A DNA stretch of 64,000 nt from contig NZ_OZ244925.1 of NCBI RefSeq assembly GCF_965221945.1, positions 2,542,001-2,606,000 of the forward strand, in the 5' to 3' direction. Source of the DNA: Poriferisodalis sp965221945. Lineage in GTDB: Bacteria > Actinomycetota > Acidimicrobiia > Acidimicrobiales > Poriferisodalaceae. The notes beneath the pieces are model-generated. The model made no database searches. It saw only the letters and a list, made by a program, of their open reading frames with translations, and was not told where the DNA came from. Below, piece by piece: positions 50,623-60,361 of the stretch. Positions within the stretch are counted from its first letter, which is position 1. The number at the start of each line of letters is the position of its first letter. A program made the position numbers and the translations under genes.

Positions 50623-51846
50623 ATGAGCGATGCAACGCACACAGGTGCCAGCGAGGTCCCGAATGACGGGTCAGTCGACGACACTGCCGACGAGATCATC
50701 GACACGCTGCGTCGCTGGGTGGACGACGTTGTCGTGCCGGGATCGTCGGCGCTGGAGCTTGCCGACGAGTACCCCACCGAGATGGCCGAACAGATGGAGG
50801 CGTTCGGTCTGTTCGGCGCGACCATCGGTGAATCGCACGGCGGACTCGACCTCGACCACCTCACTTACGCACGGGTGATCGAGGAACTCTCACGGGGCTG
50901 GATGTCGCTGGCGGGCATTATCAACAGCCACCTCATCTGCGCCAAGCTCATCTCGCAGTTCGGCACCGCAGAGCAACAGGACCGCTCGCTAACGCGGATG
51001 GCCACCGGCAAGCTGCGCGGTTGCTTCTCCCTTTCCGAACCCGACAGCGGCTCCGACGCCGCCGCGCTTCGCTGCCGGGCTGTCCGCGACGGTGACGAGT
51101 TCGTCATCAACGGCACGAAGATGTGGGTCACCAACGGCGAGCGCGCGGGCATCGTGGCGCTCTTGGCACGCGTGCCCGAAGGCGACGCGTCCGGCAGCTC
51201 GGGCATCACCTGCTTCCTGGTGGACAAGACACCGGGCAAGAGCTCTGGGGGCATCACCGTCAGCCCCAAGATCGACAAGATCGGGTACCGCGGCCTCGAG
51301 ACCGTCGAGATGTCCTACGTGGATCACCGCGTGCCCGCCGACCGGGTGCTGGGCGGCGATGGTCTCAATGGAGCAGGGGGCATCGGCAACGGTCTGCGCT
51401 GGGCACTCGCTGCGCTGGAGCTGGGCCGCATCAACGTGGCCGCCCGTGGCGTCGGCGTGGCTCAGGCCGCCTACGACGCGGCGGTGGCGTACGCGAAGCA
51501 GCGCGAGGCCTTCGGCAAGCCCATAGCGAAGCACCAGGCCATCGCGTTCAAGATCGCCGAGATGGCCACCAAGCTGCACGCTGCACGGCTCATGACCTAC
51601 GACGCCGCCCGCAAGGCCGACGCGGGCGAGCGGGTCGATCTGGCCGCGGGGATGGCAAAGCTGTTCGCCTCCGAGACCGCCGCGGAGTTGGCGCTGGATG
51701 CCATGCGCATTCACGGCGGCAACGGCTACAGCACCGAATATCCAGTGGAGCGCTACTACCGCGATGCGCCGCTGATGATCATCGGCGAGGGCACCAGCGA
51801 GATCCAGAAGCTGGTCATCAGCAGGGCACTGCTCGCCGACGACTGA
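50623..51846 (+). CDS. Acyl-CoA dehydrogenase
   Basis: About 407 residues from ATG 50623 (MSDATHTGASEVPNDGSVDD). Signatures: GCFSLSEPDSGSDAAALRCR, INGTKMWVTNGERAGIVALL, the Arg-containing KQREAFGKPIAKHQAIAFKI, and IHGGNGYSTEYPVERYYRDA near the C-terminus. YPVERYYRDAPLMIIGEGTS is the usual C-terminal FAD-contact region. The catalytic Glu is probably in IGEGTSEIQ. Confidence 0.94.
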   Translation: MSDATHTGASEVPNDGSVDDTADEIIDTLRRWVDDVVVPGSSALELADEYPTEMAEQMEAFGLFGATIGESHGGLDLDHLTYARVIEELSRGWMSLAGIINSHLICAKLISQFGTAEQQDRSLTRMATGKLRGCFSLSEPDSGSDAAALRCRAVRDGDEFVINGTKMWVTNGERAGIVALLARVPEGDASGSSGITCFLVDKTPGKSSGGITVSPKIDKIGYRGLETVEMSYVDHRVPADRVLGGDGLNGAGGIGNGLRWALAALELGRINVAARGVGVAQAAYDAAVAYAKQREAFGKPIAKHQAIAFKIAEMATKLHAARLMTYDAARKADAGERVDLAAGMAKLFASETAAELALDAMRIHGGNGYSTEYPVERYYRDAPLMIIGEGTSEIQKLVISRALLADD

Positions 51847-51893
51847 GATGCTGCGCGCCTAGTTTGACGCTCACGCACGTGGAGGCATGAGAG

Positions 51894-53495
51894 ATGGCAG
51901 ATCGCAAGTCATTCTGGGCGTGGTGCCTGGAATCAGAGGAACCGACGGACGCCGATCGAGCGGCGCTGGCAGCAAAGCTGTCGGCCCAGTACGGCACTGA
52001 GATCACGGCCAAGCCGGTGCCCTCGGTCGACGACGCCGACCTGCGCGCACCCCGCATCCCGATTCCGGACTCGGTCGCGGACTGGTGCTCCGTAAGCACC
52101 TACGACCGTGCCCGGTACGCCTACGGTGCCCACTTCACCGAGCGGGTGCGAGCGTTCAACCTGGACTTCCCGAACCCGCCCGACGTCGTGGCGCACCCTC
52201 GCAACGAGACCGAGGTGGAGGCCACGCTCGACTGGTGCGACGCCAACGGCTACATCGCCGTGCCCTATGGGGGCGGCTCGTCGGTGGTGTGGGGTCTCGC
52301 ACCCCCCGAAGACCGCGGTCCCACCGTCATCATCTCGCTGGACCAACTCGACCAAGTGCTCGAGATCGACGACGTGTCGCGGGCGGCTCGTATCCAGGCC
52401 GGCGTATTCGGCCCGCACCTCGAAGACCAGCTGCGCCCCAGCGGGCACACGTTGCGGCACTTCCCGCAGTCGTTCCGCTTCTCGACCCTCGGCGGCTGGA
52501 TCGCCACCCGCTCTGGCGGCCACTACGCCACCAATCACACCCACATCGACGAATTCGTGGAATCGGCGCGGATGATCACACCATCGGGCTGGTGGGAGTC
52601 ACGCCGCCTGCCGGGATCGGGAGCGGGCCCCAGCCCCGACCGCATGGTGATCGGTTCGGAAGGCATCTACGGGATCATCACCGAGGCGTGGATGCGCATC
52701 CAGAAGCGGCCCACGTTCCGAGCAACAGCCGGCATCACTTTCCCATCGTGGGAAGCCGGGTACGACGCTGTGCGACACCTTGTCCAGGCGAAGCTGTGGC
52801 CGGCCAATCTGCGCATCCTCGACCCCGCGGAGGCTGGCCGTGCCGCCGGGATGGACGGCGAACACGCACTGGTCATCGTGTCGTTCGAGTCAGCAGAGCT
52901 GACCCAGTGCCACAACATCGCACAAGCCGCCAAGATCGCACGCAGCTGCGGCGGCCATCTTCCTGACGACGAGATCCAAATCGACGACGGCACGGGGACG
53001 CCGACGGGCCGCGGCGGTGCCGTGGAGGCATGGCGCAGTGCGTTCATCGGCGTCGGCAATGGTGTCGAGACCTCGCTGGGCCTCATCAATGACACCTTCG
53101 AGACTGCGATCACCTGGGACCAATGGCCCGAATTCGACGCCGTCGTGCGCGAGAAAGTGGGCGCGGTGCTCGCTGAGGTGTTCGGCGAGCACTACTCGCT
53201 CTCGTGTCGGTTCACCCACGTCTACACCGACGGCCCGGCGCCGTACTACACGTGGTCGGGCATGGGCACCCAGGGCGGCGAGCTCGAGCAGTGGCAAACC
53301 GTCAAGGACGCCGCCAACGAAGTGCTCGTGTCCGCAGGCGGTACCGCCACCCACCACCATGCGGTGGGCCGCATGCACCGGCCGAACGCGTACGACCGCC
53401 AGCGTCCAGAGCTGTTCGCCGAGGCCATCCGAGCCGCAAAGAAGCGCCTCGACCCCAACGGCATTCTCAACCCCGGCGTCCTCATCGACCCATAG
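51894..53495 (+). CDS. FAD-binding oxidase, alkyldihydroxyacetonephosphate synthase-like
   Basis: A 533-residue VAO-type flavoprotein. The FAD segment is IAVPYGGGSSVVWGL; FSTLGGWIATRSGGHYATNH is a further cofactor stretch; and GGTATHHHAVGRMHRP carries the HHH motif of AGPS enzymes. AGPS makes the ether bond of ether lipids from acyl-DHAP and a fatty alcohol. Bacterial homologues also include other FAD oxidases, so ether-lipid synthesis is likely but unproven. It ends at a strong hairpin terminator. Confidence 0.88.
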   Translation: MADRKSFWAWCLESEEPTDADRAALAAKLSAQYGTEITAKPVPSVDDADLRAPRIPIPDSVADWCSVSTYDRARYAYGAHFTERVRAFNLDFPNPPDVVAHPRNETEVEATLDWCDANGYIAVPYGGGSSVVWGLAPPEDRGPTVIISLDQLDQVLEIDDVSRAARIQAGVFGPHLEDQLRPSGHTLRHFPQSFRFSTLGGWIATRSGGHYATNHTHIDEFVESARMITPSGWWESRRLPGSGAGPSPDRMVIGSEGIYGIITEAWMRIQKRPTFRATAGITFPSWEAGYDAVRHLVQAKLWPANLRILDPAEAGRAAGMDGEHALVIVSFESAELTQCHNIAQAAKIARSCGGHLPDDEIQIDDGTGTPTGRGGAVEAWRSAFIGVGNGVETSLGLINDTFETAITWDQWPEFDAVVREKVGAVLAEVFGEHYSLSCRFTHVYTDGPAPYYTWSGMGTQGGELEQWQTVKDAANEVLVSAGGTATHHHAVGRMHRPNAYDRQRPELFAEAIRAAKKRLDPNGILNPGVLIDP

Positions 53496-53503
53496 ACGCG
53501 ACG

Positions 53504-53547
53504 AGCGGCCGCCGCTGCCGAGATTGATCCCGGCGGCGACGGCCGCT
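53504..53547. terminator. Bidirectional terminator between convergent genes
   Basis: 17-nt arms AGCGGCCGCCGCTGCCG and CGGCGGCGACGGCCGCT pair with two mismatches around a 10-nt loop. It begins 9 bp after the AGPS-like stop and ends 58 bp before the binding-protein stop on the other strand. Confidence 0.75.
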
Positions 53548-53604
53548 GCGTCTCGCTCAGTCAGTCAGGACTAACGGCAGCCCCGACTCTGATGCGGCGC
53601 CTGC

Positions 53605-55290
53605 CTAGCGGCAGCCGCCATCGTCCTTGTCCCAGACGCAGTTGCCTGAAGCGCCGTTCACGTCGATGACGTTCGAGACGATCCAGGAGTGCGTGGACGA
53701 GTCGTACTGGCTGAAGTCGGTGCCCTCGATCGGGAACGCATCTGCGTTGCCGTTCATGGCGAACGTGATGCCATCCAGGAAGATCGGGTGATGGATGTCA
53801 ATCGCCCGCACCGACAGGATGAAGTTCGTCCGGTTCAGGCCGCCCGGCAGCTCCGCAGCGATGCGCAGTGCCTCGATGTACGGGTAGCCAATCATGTAGC
53901 CGTTGCCGAACATCGCGATGTCAGGATCGAGATCGTTCGCCTCCAAGCTCGCACGGACGAACTGGATGAAGGCGTCGCCCTCGATCAGCACCGGGTCGGT
54001 GGTGTCCTTGACACCGCCGCCGACGATCAACCAGTCATGGCCGTCATCGCCAGCGGGCGAAATCCAGCTGGCGGGCGCCTTGCATACCGATGGGGTGAAG
54101 GCCGCAGACAGCTCTTCCTTCAGGCCCGAAGCCGCCACCTCTTGAATGGCCAGCAGGCACGCGTTGCCCGCGGTCATCGAGATGTAGACATCCGGATCGC
54201 CTGCTGCGATCGTCGTGATCTCGTTCGTGATCGTCGGCGATGCCGGGTCGTGACGCACCGGGATGAACTCCGACACAACGTCGGGATTGTTGTGCGCGTA
54301 GTCCTCGAACCCCAGCTCGTAGGCCAAGCCGAAGTCGTTGTCCATCACCAGACCGGCAACCCTGACCGGCAGCTCGTCGGCAAGGTTTTCCTTGATCCAG
54401 TTGCCCCACAGCACAGATTCCGTCGAATAGGACAGGATGCTGCCAGTGGTCCATGGATGCACCTCGGGGTCGCCCCACGCCGGGTGGCCCGTCCACACGA
54501 ACGGCTGCGGGATGCACTCGGCGTTCAGCGTGCCGTACACCGCCAGCGTGTTCGGCGAACCCAGAGTGTGGATGGAGAAGACGTTGTCGTTCTCGATCAG
54601 CTCGTCGACGAACTCAATGGTCTGTGCAGCGACATAGGCATCGTCATAGGACTTCATCACGACATTGCGACCGGCAATACCGCCCTCGGAGTTGACGTGG
54701 CCGAGATACGTCTGCCAGCCGAGTCGAGCGTTGCCGTACAGCGCCAGCGTGCCCGACTGCGGGCCCGTCTGGCCGATACGGATCTCGTCATCGGTGATGC
54801 CCTCGGTGTTCGACCAGTCGTCAGGGCACTCATTCAGGTCGATCGAGAAGCCCTCGGGGCCGCGCAGGATGTTGTCGTCGCCGACGCCGAAGTCGCCGGA
54901 CTCGATGCCAGCGGTCAGCCGCTCAACGACCTTCGCGCGACGGAACTCGGCTTCTGCGAAGATGCCCTCGATGGTGGAGCGGTCAACCTCCATCATCTCC
55001 TCCTCGTCGGCCATCTCCTCCTCGTCGGCCATCTCCTCCTCGTCGGCCATCTCGTCGTCTTGCGACGCCTGCTCGATGACGTCCTGGCTGAGGCCGCCGG
55101 CCTCTTCCTCAGGCTCGCCTTCGGCCATCTCCTCCTCTTCGGCCATTTCCTCTTCTTCGGCCATGGCCTCGGTGGTCTGCGTCTCGGCAGCGTCGTCGCC
55201 GTCGTCGTCGCCGCCGCAGGCGGCCGCTACGAGCGAGAACGCGAAGAGCAGCGCTAGCAAGCGCAGAAAGCGGTTCTTGGATAGTTGCAT
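53605..55290 (-). CDS. Branched-chain-amino-acid-type ABC substrate-binding lipoprotein with acidic repeats
   Basis: A 561-residue lipoprotein. Signal peptide with lipobox SLVAAAC, then GGDDDGDD, then an acidic linker of about 75 residues with repeated MAEEEE and MADEEE units. The ligand-binding fold follows (IRIGQTGPQSGTLALYGNAR), as in LivJ/UrtA-type periplasmic binding proteins, with IENDNVFSIHTLGSPNTLAV and GLVMDNDFGLAYELGFEDYA. No transporter subunits lie next to it. The length exceeds the family norm of about 400 because of the linker. Confidence 0.88.
   Translation of the reverse strand: MQLSKNRFLRLLALLFAFSLVAAACGGDDDGDDAAETQTTEAMAEEEEMAEEEEMAEGEPEEEAGGLSQDVIEQASQDDEMADEEEMADEEEMADEEEMMEVDRSTIEGIFAEAEFRRAKVVERLTAGIESGDFGVGDDNILRGPEGFSIDLNECPDDWSNTEGITDDEIRIGQTGPQSGTLALYGNARLGWQTYLGHVNSEGGIAGRNVVMKSYDDAYVAAQTIEFVDELIENDNVFSIHTLGSPNTLAVYGTLNAECIPQPFVWTGHPAWGDPEVHPWTTGSILSYSTESVLWGNWIKENLADELPVRVAGLVMDNDFGLAYELGFEDYAHNNPDVVSEFIPVRHDPASPTITNEITTIAAGDPDVYISMTAGNACLLAIQEVAASGLKEELSAAFTPSVCKAPASWISPAGDDGHDWLIVGGGVKDTTDPVLIEGDAFIQFVRASLEANDLDPDIAMFGNGYMIGYPYIEALRIAAELPGGLNRTNFILSVRAIDIHHPIFLDGITFAMNGNADAFPIEGTDFSQYDSSTHSWIVSNVIDVNGASGNCVWDKDDGGCR
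54994..55161 (-). repeat. 18-bp tandem repeats coding the acidic linker
   Basis: Three consecutive 18-bp units (54994-55011, 55012-55029, 55030-55047; plus strand CATCTCCTCCTCGTCGGC) encode MADEEE, and two related units (55126-55143, 55144-55161) encode MAEEEE. The region is likely to vary in copy number between strains. Confidence 0.88.
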
Positions 55291-55519
55291 GGGTTCCTCC
55301 TCGGTGGAACTGCAACCACCGCGGCATCGCGAGGTGAACGACGAGGGCCGTGGCCCTCAACCGTCCCCCAAAGACCGCTACGGCGGTTCGCGCGAGAGTA
55401 ATCGCGTTGCGCTGAGCGTTTTTCGCTGACTTGCGACGATCCTGTGACAATCCCGGACTTGGACGATGGATTTTCGATTGCACAGCACGCTCGAGCGGCT
55501 CGGAATAGCGTGTCGGCCC

Positions 55520-56437
55520 ATGGAATGGGGAGTCACTCTGCCGCACTTGGGGCGCGTCGGTACACGCGACGGGCTCATCACGTTCGCCTCGGAAGTCGAT
55601 CAGCTCGGCTTCGCTTCTGGCTGGGCGTCCGATCATGTCTGCTGGCCCGCCGAGCTGGTCTCGCATTATCCCTACTCTGACGACGGTTCGTTCCCGGCGC
55701 CGCCGAAGACCGGATGGCTCGACCCCATCGGCACGCTGCATTTCGTTGCAGCGGTCACCGAGAACCTGCGGTTGGGTTTCAGCGTGCTGATCCTTCCCTA
55801 CCGACCGCCGGTCGAGACGGCGAAGCGCCTGGCGACCATCGACGTGCTGTCGAATGGCCGGCTGATCCTGGGCGTGGGCGTGGGCTGGATGCGCGAGGAA
55901 GCCGAGGTGCTGGGCATGCCGTGGGAGCGCCGCGGCAAGCGTTCTGACGAGCAGCTCGAAGTGTTCCGCACGTTGTTCTCCGAAGACGACCCGAGCTTCG
56001 ACGGCGAGTTCTATTCGTTCCCGGCGGTCGGCTTCGAGCCCAAGCCCGTACAGGACCCGGTGCCAGTGTGGGTGGGCGGCAATTCGGCGGCTGCGTATCG
56101 GCGTGTGGCGCGGTACGGGCACGGCTTCCATGCGGCATTCGAACCGCTGGACGACGTCACGGCCGGCTGGGCGCAGGTGGGTGAGGCGTGCGATGCAGCC
56201 GGCCGCGACCGCAACGAGATCACCCTGTCGTTGCGTTACTACCTCGACCCGGCGTCGGCGATGAAGCCGGCGGTGTCGATTGCCGGCAGCACAGAGCAGA
56301 TGATCGACAGCGTGGGCCACGTCGCAGATACCGGCGTGACGCACCTAGTGCTCGACCCAGTGGCGCGCGGCGGCATCGAGGGCCGCCTCGACGCGCTGCG
56401 CGCCTTCATGTCCGATGTCGCCCCTCACTTCGCCTAG
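55520..56437 (+). CDS. LLM-class F420-dependent oxidoreductase
   Basis: About 305 residues from ATG 55520 (MEWGVTLPHLGRVGTRDG). LGFSVLILPYRPPVETAKRL, RLILGVGVGWMREEAEVLGM and VPVWVGGNSAAAYRRVARYG are the family hallmarks. Reading frame open further upstream lacks conserved residues. The substrate is unknown. The ABC-F gene follows after 53 bp on the same strand. Confidence 0.9.
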   Translation: MEWGVTLPHLGRVGTRDGLITFASEVDQLGFASGWASDHVCWPAELVSHYPYSDDGSFPAPPKTGWLDPIGTLHFVAAVTENLRLGFSVLILPYRPPVETAKRLATIDVLSNGRLILGVGVGWMREEAEVLGMPWERRGKRSDEQLEVFRTLFSEDDPSFDGEFYSFPAVGFEPKPVQDPVPVWVGGNSAAAYRRVARYGHGFHAAFEPLDDVTAGWAQVGEACDAAGRDRNEITLSLRYYLDPASAMKPAVSIAGSTEQMIDSVGHVADTGVTHLVLDPVARGGIEGRLDALRAFMSDVAPHFA

Positions 56438-56490
56438 CCCCCGCCGGCTCGTATCCGCCCAAACTGGCGGCCCACCGGCAGACTCAGGCC

Positions 56491-58473
56491 GTGCTGTGGG
56501 CCTCATCGCTTGCCAAGTCGTACCCGCCGCGGCGGCTGTTCGCTGATGTCAGCGTGCAGCTCGCTGCGGGGCGGCGGGTGGCGCTCGTGGGCGGCAACGG
56601 AGTCGGCAAGACAACGCTGCTCGAGATCTTGGCGGGCATCGGCGAGCCAGATGAGGGCGAGGTCCACCGCCAGAGCGGGTTGACTCTCGGCTACCTGCCC
56701 CAGGAGCTCGACGACATCACCGAAGGCACCGTGCTCGAGGCGACGCTGGCGGGCGCAGGCGACATCACCGCAATGACTGCCGAGCTGCGCTCGCTGGAGG
56801 AGCGCCTGTCAGATGTCAATGCTGCCGACCACGACGGTGTGCTCGCACGGTACGGCGAGCTAGAGGCCCGCTTCCGCCAGCTCGGCGGCTACGGCTTCGA
56901 AGCGGAGGCCCACCGGGTGCTCGCTGGACTGGGCTTCGCTCCCGACGATGCGCAGCGCCCCGTCGCACAGCTGTCTGGCGGCTGGAGGATGCGGGTCGCA
57001 CTCGCGCAGCTGTTGCTGTCGAAGCCCGATGTGCTGCTGGCTGACGAGCCGACCAACCACCTCGATGTCGACTCGGTGGCCTGGCTAGAAGAACAACTCG
57101 CTTCGTGGGACGGTGGGCTGCTGTTCGTCAGCCACGACCGCGACTTCATCGACGCGGTCGCCAATCGGGTCATCGAGATGGACGGCGTCAGCGCGTACGA
57201 GCACGTCGGCGGCTTTGCCGAGTTCGTCGCGGCTCGCGAGGAGCGCATTGCAGCCGCGGAAGCGGTCGCTGCCACGCAGGCGCGCCGTCGGGCGCACACC
57301 GAGCGGTTCATCGAGCGCTTTCGCTACAAGGCCACCAAGGCCCGCCAGGTGCAGAGCCGGATCAAGGCGCTGGCGAAGCTGGAGCCGGTCGAGATCCCGA
57401 GCCGCAAGGAACTGGCCGCACGTTTCGGCTTCGGCACGCCGCGGCGCTCGTCTCGGGTTGTCGTGGAGCTGATCGACGCTGCTCTGGGCTATGCCGGCGG
57501 CGACGCACCGGTGCTCGAAGGAGTGGACCTGGTCATCGAACGCAGCACCACGGTGGGCGTCGTCGGGCCGAACGGTGCGGGAAAAACGACATTGCTGCGA
57601 GTGCTGCAGGGCGAATTGGGGGTTCTCGGTGGTGAGCTGCACCGGGGCCGCAATGTGGACATGGCAACGTTCGCGCAGCACCTCACCGAAGTCATGGATC
57701 CCCGCCGCTCGGTGGTGGAGGAATTCACCGCATCAGTTGGCGACCAGCCAGGTCGGAACGTGCGCACGATGCTCGGCGGGTTCGGGTTTCCGGGCGATGC
57801 CGCGGACCGCAAGGTTGCGGACCTGTCCGGTGGCGAGCAGACGCGGCTGGCACTGGGGATCACTATGGCCAACCCGGTCAACCTGCTCGTGCTCGACGAG
57901 CCCACCAACCACCTCGACTTGCCGAGCTGCGACATGCTGGAGGATGCGCTGTCGGTCTATCCGGGCACGGTGCTGCTGGTGACCCACGATCGCCATCTCA
58001 TCCGCAGTGTGGCCGACTCGCTGATCGTTGTGCGCGACGGCACCGCCACCCTGCACCCCGGCGTCGACGAGAATCTGCTGCGGCCGCCGGGGCTGAGTAC
58101 GAGACGGACCGCTGGAGGAAGCACCGGCACTCGGATCACCGGGGGCCGATCCGATGGCGCCCCCGAAGCATCGACGTCGCGGGCAGTCGCGGCCGAGCGC
58201 CGCCGCGTGGGAGCCAGCAAGCGCCGGGCTGCCCACGATGCGACTGCGGATCTGCGTCGGGCGCTGGCTGCCGCCGAACGCGACTGGGAGACCGCCGAAC
58301 ACCGCATCGCAGAACTGCAAGCGCTCCTCGGCGATCCGGCTACTTACGACGACCCAGAACTCGCACGCCGCGTCGCCGAGGACTATGGCACTGCCAAGTC
58401 CGAGGCCATGCGCCACATGACCGAGTGCGAATCGCTGCAACGACGAATCGACCGCATTGCGGCTGGCCTGTAG
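56491..58473 (+). CDS. ABC-F family ATPase (Uup/EttA-like)
   Basis: A 660-residue soluble protein from GTG 56491. Two ATPase domains: first with GGNGVGKTTLLE, LSGGWRMRVALAQLLL and LLADEPTNHLD; second with GPNGAGKTTLLR, LSGGEQTRLALGI and LVLDEPTNHLD. A linker with charged helices (RRAHTERFIERFRYKATKAR) joins them, as in ABC-F translation factors. The last 75 residues form a Uup-type coiled coil (ALAAAERDWETAEHRIAELQ). Acts on the ribosome or, as Uup, on DNA recombination intermediates; not a transporter. Confidence 0.94.
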   Translation: MLWASSLAKSYPPRRLFADVSVQLAAGRRVALVGGNGVGKTTLLEILAGIGEPDEGEVHRQSGLTLGYLPQELDDITEGTVLEATLAGAGDITAMTAELRSLEERLSDVNAADHDGVLARYGELEARFRQLGGYGFEAEAHRVLAGLGFAPDDAQRPVAQLSGGWRMRVALAQLLLSKPDVLLADEPTNHLDVDSVAWLEEQLASWDGGLLFVSHDRDFIDAVANRVIEMDGVSAYEHVGGFAEFVAAREERIAAAEAVAATQARRRAHTERFIERFRYKATKARQVQSRIKALAKLEPVEIPSRKELAARFGFGTPRRSSRVVVELIDAALGYAGGDAPVLEGVDLVIERSTTVGVVGPNGAGKTTLLRVLQGELGVLGGELHRGRNVDMATFAQHLTEVMDPRRSVVEEFTASVGDQPGRNVRTMLGGFGFPGDAADRKVADLSGGEQTRLALGITMANPVNLLVLDEPTNHLDLPSCDMLEDALSVYPGTVLLVTHDRHLIRSVADSLIVVRDGTATLHPGVDENLLRPPGLSTRRTAGGSTGTRITGGRSDGAPEASTSRAVAAERRRVGASKRRAAHDATADLRRALAAAERDWETAEHRIAELQALLGDPATYDDPELARRVAEDYGTAKSEAMRHMTECESLQRRIDRIAAGL

Positions 58474-58509
58474 CCGCCTGTGATCGCAGTCTGGATTCGA
58501 GCGGTCGTC

Positions 58510-59355
58510 TCAGTACCGCTCCGCGCAGCCGTCGGGGGGCGGCGTGACAGCCACATGGTCAACGGAGACCGTTCCGGCGCTGCCGTCGACGTGCTGAGAG
58601 AAGGTGACCAAGCAGGCAGTCCCGTTCGAAGGTATGCCCATAGGGGCGCCCGGGTACCACGCGATCACATCACCGACTGAGACGTCGGTGGGCACGTGCC
58701 AGTGGCCGAGTGCCACGTAATCGGCGCCGGTGGCTTCGATTTCTTCGGCGGCAATCGGCGATGACCGATGCGCATCGTCAGCAGTGCGCTGGAAGTGTCC
58801 ATGACCCGCTGCGATGAACCAGCCGCTATCGGGACGGGGCGGCACACCGGCGAGAGGGCGGTAGTCGGAGTCATGTGAGTCCATTGCGCGGCCCCACAGG
58901 GTCAGGTCGTGCTCGCCGAAGTGCAGCGTTGCACCCTCGGGATCGTCGAGGAAGTTCACGCCGGCGCCGGTGACTTCGAGGCGATGTTCGTGGTCGGCGT
59001 GGGTGCCCCACAACGTCCGCTCGTCGTGGACGTCGTGGTTGCCGGGAATGATCACGACGGAGGCGTCGACACCGCCCAGCAGTTCCATCGTGTGCGCAAC
59101 GTCGGACCGTTTCAGCCGGGCGTGGTCGAACAGGTCGCCGGCGATCAGCAGCACATCGGCTTCGTGGGCCGCGGCGGTTTCGGCCAGGGCCCATATGGGG
59201 CACTGACAGACATCGCGGTGCGTCCCCTGGGGTCCCCGGACATGACCGATGTGAACATCGGACGTGTGCAGGACCCGCAACGTGTGCCCGGTGGGGGGCA
59301 ACGCCTTGGGAGTCCCAGTCTCGGCCAGTCCCTTCACAGCGAAACAGCTTGCCAC
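58510..59355 (-). CDS. Metallophosphoesterase (calcineurin-like)
   Basis: A 281-residue phosphoesterase. The metal-binding motifs appear in order: HTSDVHIGH, LLIAGDLFDHAR, IIPGNHDVH, then GHGHF and ALGHWHVP. Similar in layout to SbcD-type nucleases, but no SbcC partner is adjacent. It could hydrolyse phosphodiesters or nucleic acids. Convergent with the ABC-F gene. Confidence 0.9.
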   Translation of the reverse strand: MASCFAVKGLAETGTPKALPPTGHTLRVLHTSDVHIGHVRGPQGTHRDVCQCPIWALAETAAAHEADVLLIAGDLFDHARLKRSDVAHTMELLGGVDASVVIIPGNHDVHDERTLWGTHADHEHRLEVTGAGVNFLDDPEGATLHFGEHDLTLWGRAMDSHDSDYRPLAGVPPRPDSGWFIAAGHGHFQRTADDAHRSSPIAAEEIEATGADYVALGHWHVPTDVSVGDVIAWYPGAPMGIPSNGTACLVTFSQHVDGSAGTVSVDHVAVTPPPDGCAERY

Positions 59356-59510
59356 GGCACACTGCCAGAGACATCAGCCGGAGATTTCAGGACCAAGCCA
59401 CGAGCACGACACCGTTGAAAACCGCATGTCAGCTGGGTGTCAGCCGTGCGGCATCACCTGTTCGCAGGCCATACGTCGGTATGTCACCCTTGGGCACTAC
59501 CTTCTGCACG

Positions 59511-60326
59511 GTGCGGATCCTGGTGACCAACGATGACGGCATCGAATCCGAGGGTCTGCACGTTCTCGCCAGCGCGATGACGGCTCACGGCGACGTCGTA
59601 GTGGTCGCACCCGACTCCGAATACTCGGGAGCTGGTGCAGCGATCGGTCCCTTGCACCTGATGGATCCGGAGGTTCACAAGGTGCGATTCGAAGGCATCG
59701 AAGACGCCTGGGCAGTGTCGGGAGCGCCGGCGTTGTGCGTGATGTTCGCCCGGCTCGGCGCCTTTGGGCCCGTCGACCTGGTCGTATCGGGCATCAATCC
59801 AGGGGCGAATGTAGGTCGTTCGGTGTACCACTCCGGCACCGTCGGAGCGGTGCTGACCGGCCGCAATGGCAACATTCCAGGCTTGGCAGTCAGCCAGACC
59901 GTCGAGGGATTCGGTGTCGAGGGCCAAGGCTGGGAAGACGCCATCGCCGACCAGAAATGGCACTCAGCAGCCGAAGTGGCCAGCGTCGTGCTCAGCGGCC
60001 TGCTCGCAGACGTGCACGAGGGGGCATGGGCAGTGAACCTCAACGTTCCGAATTGTGAGGTCCCAGACATGAAGGGCTGGCGACTCACCGAGGTGGGCAC
60101 CTTGCCACCGCGCTCGATCACCTCGGTCAGCCTCGAACCGCACTCCGACAACGCAGATGCGTTCCGGGTCGCGATGCACTGGGGTGATGCGGTCGACATG
60201 CCTGTCGACGTCGACACCGGCGCAGTCATGCACGACTACGTCTCAGTGTCATTCCTGTCGCGCATCACTGCCCAGTCGCCGGTGCCCGACTCGAAGCTTG
60301 CTGCCTGCCTCGACGGGCTGTTCTGA
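59511..60326 (+). CDS. surE: 5'/3'-nucleotidase SurE
   Basis: A 271-residue SurE. GTG 59511 is preferred because it gives MRILVTNDDGIESEGLHVLA, the canonical start, with Asp8 and Asp9 of TNDDG as metal ligands. Other family motifs: VAPDSEYSGAGAAIG, VSGINPGANVGRSVYHSGTV. It dephosphorylates nucleoside 5'- and 3'-monophosphates. ATG 59481 is an alternative start. Confidence 0.93.
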   Translation: MRILVTNDDGIESEGLHVLASAMTAHGDVVVVAPDSEYSGAGAAIGPLHLMDPEVHKVRFEGIEDAWAVSGAPALCVMFARLGAFGPVDLVVSGINPGANVGRSVYHSGTVGAVLTGRNGNIPGLAVSQTVEGFGVEGQGWEDAIADQKWHSAAEVASVVLSGLLADVHEGAWAVNLNVPNCEVPDMKGWRLTEVGTLPPRSITSVSLEPHSDNADAFRVAMHWGDAVDMPVDVDTGAVMHDYVSVSFLSRITAQSPVPDSKLAACLDGLF

Positions 60327-60361
60327 GCGCGGCGACCCGAGTCGCCTAGCGGCTCAGCCTC

